DNA from: Hypericum androsaemum
Taxonomy: Eukaryota; Streptophyta; Magnoliopsida; Malpighiales; Hypericaceae
Length of the DNA stretch: 64,000 nucleotides
Assembly (NCBI GenBank): GCA_963995505.1
Contig: OZ023199.1
Span: forward strand, 2,790,001 to 2,854,000
Direction: 5' to 3'
Shown one piece after another: positions 59,242-64,000 of this stretch (the stretch's first letter is position 1; every line of letters starts with the position of its first letter). The translations under genes and the position numbers were made by a program. Below the pieces are notes generated by a model. That model saw only the letters and a list, made by a program, of their open reading frames with translations. It was not told the DNA's origin and did no database searches.

Positions 59242-62200
59242 CTTTTCAGCGAACAACTTCTCCATGGTGTCATTGAGGCCATCCTCCACCAACCGCCATA
59301 GATCATCATCATCGTTACCATCATTATCTTCTGCTATTTTAACATAATTTAACATTGGAGTACTCTGAGCATTTTTAGCAAAAGTCTTCATATTTGGACA
59401 TTCCCTGACAACAACATTCCCCAAACTGGGGAAGCTGAATGTGCAGTTTCCCGATGAGAAGCTTGCAAGGCAGGGTAAACCATGAAGCTCTAAGGACCTC
59501 AGTTTCTTGAAGACTATTTCATCTACTCCTTCATCTCTGTTGCTTGACACTACTTCTGTCAGTCTTTCGCATTCCTCCACGGTCAGATGCCAGAGATTCA
59601 CTAGACCCATTGCTGTGATGGAAGTTAAAAGCCTTGTGAGTCTTTTGCATTTTGATACTATTAATATCCCGAGATGTTGGAACAGTGAGCCGGATTGAGA
59701 ATCTTCTTCAACTAGGTGACTGAGTTCTGGTAAATTGAACAACTCAAGACGCTTCAACTTCTTAAAGGAGACTGCATGTTGCATTTCAGAGACGGAACTT
59801 GGTCCCCAAGTAAGTACTTGCTTGCAGAGAGAATCAACAACGACAAACTCCTCTAGATTTGGCATGGCTTGTGCGAAATCCGAGGGCAAGAGTTCATGGT
59901 CAGTAGGAAATCCCATCAGTTTAATAACTTTAAGACTATCGAGGAAGGATTGCGGAAGAATTTCATGCCAAGCATTGTCCATCCTACTATTCCATTGCAC
60001 TAATAGTTCTTCTAGCCTTGAGATTTCGACCTGAAAAGAAAAGGAAAATAAGAAATTTACTTGGTACACTTTCACTACAAGCATGGAACCCAATTGACTC
60101 CAGAAGCTATGATGAACTATGCACCCCATTTATAGCTCCTTTCAATTTGTAATGGACTAGACTCCACCTACCCATAAATTTAAGGCTTTGGATTATAGAT
60201 GGATATTCTAACACGGATTGTGCAGATTATGTCATCGGACCGCAAACGGTTCCCCGAGTACAGCATCTAAATTGGAGAATTAGACTACATCTATCCATTA
60301 ACAAAAATTCCCCCTTTTTGATAGTCTAATTTAAACGAAACAAACTCTTGCAAAGTAGTCACAATGAGCTTAATCTAACCTGCTTATTGAGAATGCTTAA
60401 AGTTGGCTCATGGACGTCTCCATCACATGGTCTATCTTCACGTCTCTGTACGATGATATTCTCATCTTCTTCTGTTGACGAACTAGTGGACCCCAATAGA
60501 AACATTCTCGGGCAGCCCTCTACCCCAACACTCTTCAAGTTTGGGCATCTCAAAACATCATCGCCTGAAAAAAAACCCATCAAGCTGGGCAGATTCTTTA
60601 GTTGCACCTGGTTTAACAACGGGAAGAGAGTGCGGCGATCCCAATCAGCAGGTGGTTGCTCATCACTTGGTTGCGTGATGATCACTTCCACAAGAGGACA
60701 CTCTGTAACGAACAAACGCTCAAGATGAACAAGCTCCAGAGCCACAGGTAGAGTAAAAATGTGCGTCAAGTTGCTGCAATTATGGACATCGAGCTTTGAG
60801 AGGTTCTTAAGGCCTAATAATTGCATGAGATCCTCGTTCCAGACGTGCCTTAGCTTTGGTAAATCAACAAGCATCAATTGACTTAGGTTTGACATCAAGC
60901 TGAAGTTGTCTTCATTTATTCCATCCAGGTCAAATATTTCCTCTACCGAATCACACTTCTCTACAACCAGCTTTTTTAATTCACTTAGAGACGGTAGCAC
61001 ATTCGATGGTATAGCGACTGGAAGAAGAAGTGGAAGCTGATCCACCACCAACTCATCTATATTACTGAAGCGCTTGAATGGCAGCTCTCCACTCCATTTT
61101 TCTACCAATTCTGGGAATCTAGAGAGTTTTAGATTACGAATGTGTTGTAGCCCATCCTGCAAAAGGAAAAAAAAATCAATCATTCCCTTTCAACGAGGTG
61201 GCAAGAAAGAAAGAGATGAATTAAGTTTTTTGCATATGGAGTTATAAATCTAGTTTATAGACAGACATGAGACAGACAGAGAGAGAGACCTCGAAGTGAA
61301 GTTTGATTGTGGTGTTAAGATCACGGCCCCATAATCGTAGTGACCCTATATTATTTAGCTTGGGCGTAATTACATCTCCGTTACAGAATATTCTCATGGC
61401 GGGGCACTTCTTAACAGAGACCACCTCTAGACACGGGAAGTTGAAGGAGTAGGAACCACTGATGCAGAAGCCCTGGAGACTGTGCAAATAGGAAAGTTCC
61501 AAGGTCTTCAATTTATTGAAAACAATGCATTCTCGGATTGTCCGATCATTGCCACTATCTTGTTGTTCCTCGGCTGCAACTATTTCCTTTATGGCATCAC
61601 AATCCTTAATCTTCAACGTGACGAGGTTGGCCATGGTTTTGGCTGTTGAAGGGTTTACCACCTCCGTCGCTTTATAACAAAATGATAACTCCAAAGTGGA
61701 CAAGTTCCAGAAAGATGCAGAAGGTGAGTTTGCCAAACTGATCAAATTGTGACACGAGCACAATTTCAGGATCTCAAGATAAGGCAAAAGAGGGTCCATT
61801 TGGGAGTCTCGACTCCACACATGCCTCAACTGAGAAACCACAATAAGCTCTAAGATTCTTATGGAGGAGGAGGAGGAGGAGGAGGAGGGTTCACCCGCCG
61901 CATCAATCCTACTCGTCTGGCAGCATCCCCATAGGTTTGTAATACGCGAACTCCGTACAATGAGTTTTATCAGAAGGGGCATATTTTCCAACTGAGAAAC
62001 ATCCACTAATGTTCGCCCTCGGATGTCAGACAGCTGTAGAGTTTCCAAACCGACGAGGCACTTGGACATGGATTTGAAAATTCTGCCATCTGTACACATC
62101 TCTTTCAAATTGGGCACAACCTAAAATAGCAATCAAGCAAAATTAGTCGGTGGGAACCAAGAACAAATTCACATTTGTAACTTTTTTTTTAAACATTTTC

Positions 62201-64000
62201 TCACCAATCAAAGAAAATGGTTAAATAATAAATACAAGTACGCGAAATAGAAGTAAATGGTTATATAATCTCAAGTTCCTAGTTGAAAATAGAGAGAATG
62301 AAAATATTTTCTGATGAAACTATCAACAAACAAATTCGAGAGTCGGGTTACTTGGCAGTATGAATATTTTTACACTTTATCATATACTATTTCTTTGACA
62401 TTTTGATAATTCCCTTTATTGGTTTAATTTTACAGTTTTTTTTAAACTGTGGTAATTTTAAATTTTGACAATAATTTTTATACAGAGTTGTATCAAATCA
62501 TCCTATACTTAATTTTTTTTAGAATGCTAAACTTAAAATTTTCAAAAAGATTTTATATTCTGTAATTTATTTATTTTCGCTGCCTATTTTTAATTTGCTA
62601 CGTTTCCTTCACCTTTTTTTTGTATTACATTTGCCAATCAATGTTCGAAAAAATGATATTAGCCGGGTTATTTGGAATTTGCTTACGGAATTCGATACAG
62701 ATTAGATAAAAAGAGGACCATAAAAGATTTAAAACGTGTTATTTGTAAGAAAGAACTTGAAAATGCAAAAAAAAAAGGGTGAAGGAAGTGTAGCAAATTA
62801 AAGATAGATAGCGAAAATAAATAAACTACAGCATATAAAATAGATAGTTTCTCTAAATTGATAAAAAAAATCAGTGTCCTAAGTTTAGCCACCATTAAAA
62901 TTTGATAATCCTTCTATACTTTTGAATAATTTCATATTTTATCTTCAAAAAAAATAAATAATACATATTTTTACGTACTTTACGAATTTGAAAATTATTT
63001 TGAGCTAATAGTTGGTGACAGTCTTGATTATTTGATAATTTTTACATCATTCTTCATCTTCTGAATAATTATCATTGTAACTGCCTTCTTGTTGTATCAA
63101 AAATATATCAATCGAGTACAATATTTGAATAATACTATATGCCAAATTTTTTAGATTTAAATATAGAAAAATAAATAACTATAATTTATGAATATTTGAA
63201 TATATATTGGAGTAGCTATCTACTTAGTTGACAAGTCTTAGTTGATAAGTATTATGATGTAAACTATATCTCTAGATAACAGAATCATTATCAAAGTTCT
63301 TTTGTAAATACTTGTTTTATTTGGTCCCAAGGCATCAATAATATTCAAGCGACATATTTCACAATATAAATTAAATAAATTTTTTGGTTTATATGTATTC
63401 AGCGACTAAATATTTATTTTTATTCGTTTGAAAGACAAAAAACATGTATTCAGTGACTAAAAATTTATTTTTATTCGTTTGAAAGCCAAAAAATGTAATT
63501 TTCTCCTATATGAAAACCTATGTAAAATAATTTTTTTTTCTGGACCCTATTATATCACTTTAGAAAAGTTTTAATATAGATCTAAAAAGGAAGTAATGGA
63601 ATGCGTTCAAATTCATTTTTTCTAGTTATTGCAAGGACGTAAGAGACGTGTGAGACCAATGCGTAGTAGGAAATTGGATTGTAGGAAATTAAATTCTAAT
63701 GATTAACAAAAAGTAGAAGAACTAAAAAAGGAAACAAATAATTAAAAAGTAAAAATAGTTACTGTATGACTGATGAATGATATATATTGGTCCGTGCCAT
63801 ACCTTTTCGAGGGAGAAGAAAGGTTGCTGATTTGGAAAACGAGACTGTCCACCCCCAAAAATGTTGGCTTTCGGGCACTTCACAATTTCTAAGGATGTAA
63901 GTCGGGGGAATAAGGAGCAAGAGCGATCGTTCCAGAATTCTTCTTCTTCTGCAACAATCTCCTCTAATTTTCCACAATTCGTTACTTGTATACTCTTGAG
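59242..64000 (-). CDS. NLR disease-resistance protein, C-terminal LRR exons (5' part outside window)
   Basis: Exons on the minus strand: 63803 to beyond 64000, 61290-62120, 60380-61156 and 59242-60030, each in phase 0. The last exon ends AEK| before GTACAC; read-through would stop at 59167, an alternative end. All exons encode irregular plant LRRs of the CC-NBS-LRR type found in At4g27190/RPS2-like proteins. Typical phrases: LTSLEIVKCPKA, LTVEECERLTEVVSSN, LRSLELHGLPCLASFSSG, FPSLGNVVVRECPNMKTF, LEVVSVKKCPAMRIFCNG and LKSVGVEGCPRMFLLG. The NB-ARC domain must lie beyond 64000. The product would sense pathogen effectors in the cytoplasm. A GGA repeat at about 61862-61887 encodes a serine run, an inserted loop between LRRs. 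No stop interrupts the exons. Confidence 0.88.
62521..62893. mobile_element. Fold-back MITE in an NLR intron
   Basis: Left arm about 62521-62640 and right arm about 62750-62893 are inverted copies. Landmarks: GCTAAACTTA, TTTTATAT.CTGTA.TTTAT, TTATTTTCGCT and TAATTTGCTAC...TCCTTCACC. The centre is about 110 bp. Strongly AT-rich and non-coding. Fold-back of this length is typical of stem-loop MITEs. Confidence 0.75.
63393..63494. repeat. Tandem duplication, 2 x 51 bp, NLR intron
   Basis: Copies starting ATGTATTCAGCGACTAAA at 63393 and ATGTATTCAGTGACTAAA at 63444, period 51, with few differences. Confidence 0.9.

Overview
The window is eudicot plant nuclear DNA. It has AT-rich intergenic sequence, GT-AG introns, plant-only gene families (QWRF microtubule protein, mTERF6-type mTERF, LEA_1 protein, CC-NBS-LRR-type LRRs, plant GT47) and many plant transposons (Mutator, hAT-like, Copia, LINE and SINE relics). 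The species cannot be fixed from sequence alone.

Layout. 0-7.7 kb is a decayed Mutator-like (MULE) neighbourhood: a plant mobile domain (PMD) gene on +, a convergent gene on - built from two tandem HROB/C17orf53-like OB-fold modules, and a mudrA-type transposase on - with three in-frame stops. Next come a GGTCGGACC-rich stretch, a 115-bp tandem duplication, an array of perfect hairpins and a 22-bp minisatellite. 8.24-9.85 kb is a non-autonomous element with ~260-bp inverted repeats and a 9-bp target duplication. 10.7-17.8 kb is a three-exon GT47 xyloglucan-galactosyltransferase-like gene on - whose first intron carries a ~140-bp repeat array and a young Copia element. 17.8-21.9 kb is intergenic with a hAT-like MITE (8-bp TSD) and a ~970-bp inverted-repeat element.

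22-37.5 kb is the conserved gene block: a zf-UBP protein on -, head to head with RPS29 on +, then MTERF6 and a QWRF/augmin-8-family gene on +. 38.7-45.6 kb is an inverted-repeat element split by an older Copia element with non-canonical TA..TA LTR ends. 46.3-46.6 kb holds an epoxide hydrolase pseudogene fragment. 49.6-53.8 kb is a 14-exon CHY1-like 3-hydroxyisobutyryl-CoA hydrolase on - ending in the PTS1 tripeptide AKL, with a SINE-like insertion in one intron. 54.4-57.2 kb holds a MITE, a LINE RNase H relic and segmental duplications that copy part of a CHY1 intron. 57.5 kb is a small LEA_1-type gene. 59.2-64 kb is the LRR part of an NLR resistance gene on -, whose NB-ARC part lies beyond the right edge.

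The host genes are independent single-copy-style genes without operon logic. Peroxisomal metabolism, organelle gene expression, translation, microtubule organisation, wall glycosylation, stress protection and immunity simply sit side by side. The most unusual material is the OB-fold/PMD/MULE cluster, the hairpin array beside it, the non-canonical Copia, and the recurrent nonsense mutations in transposon genes that fit cytosine deamination. Coordinates of introns and splice sites were read by eye from GT/AG sites and reading-frame continuity.
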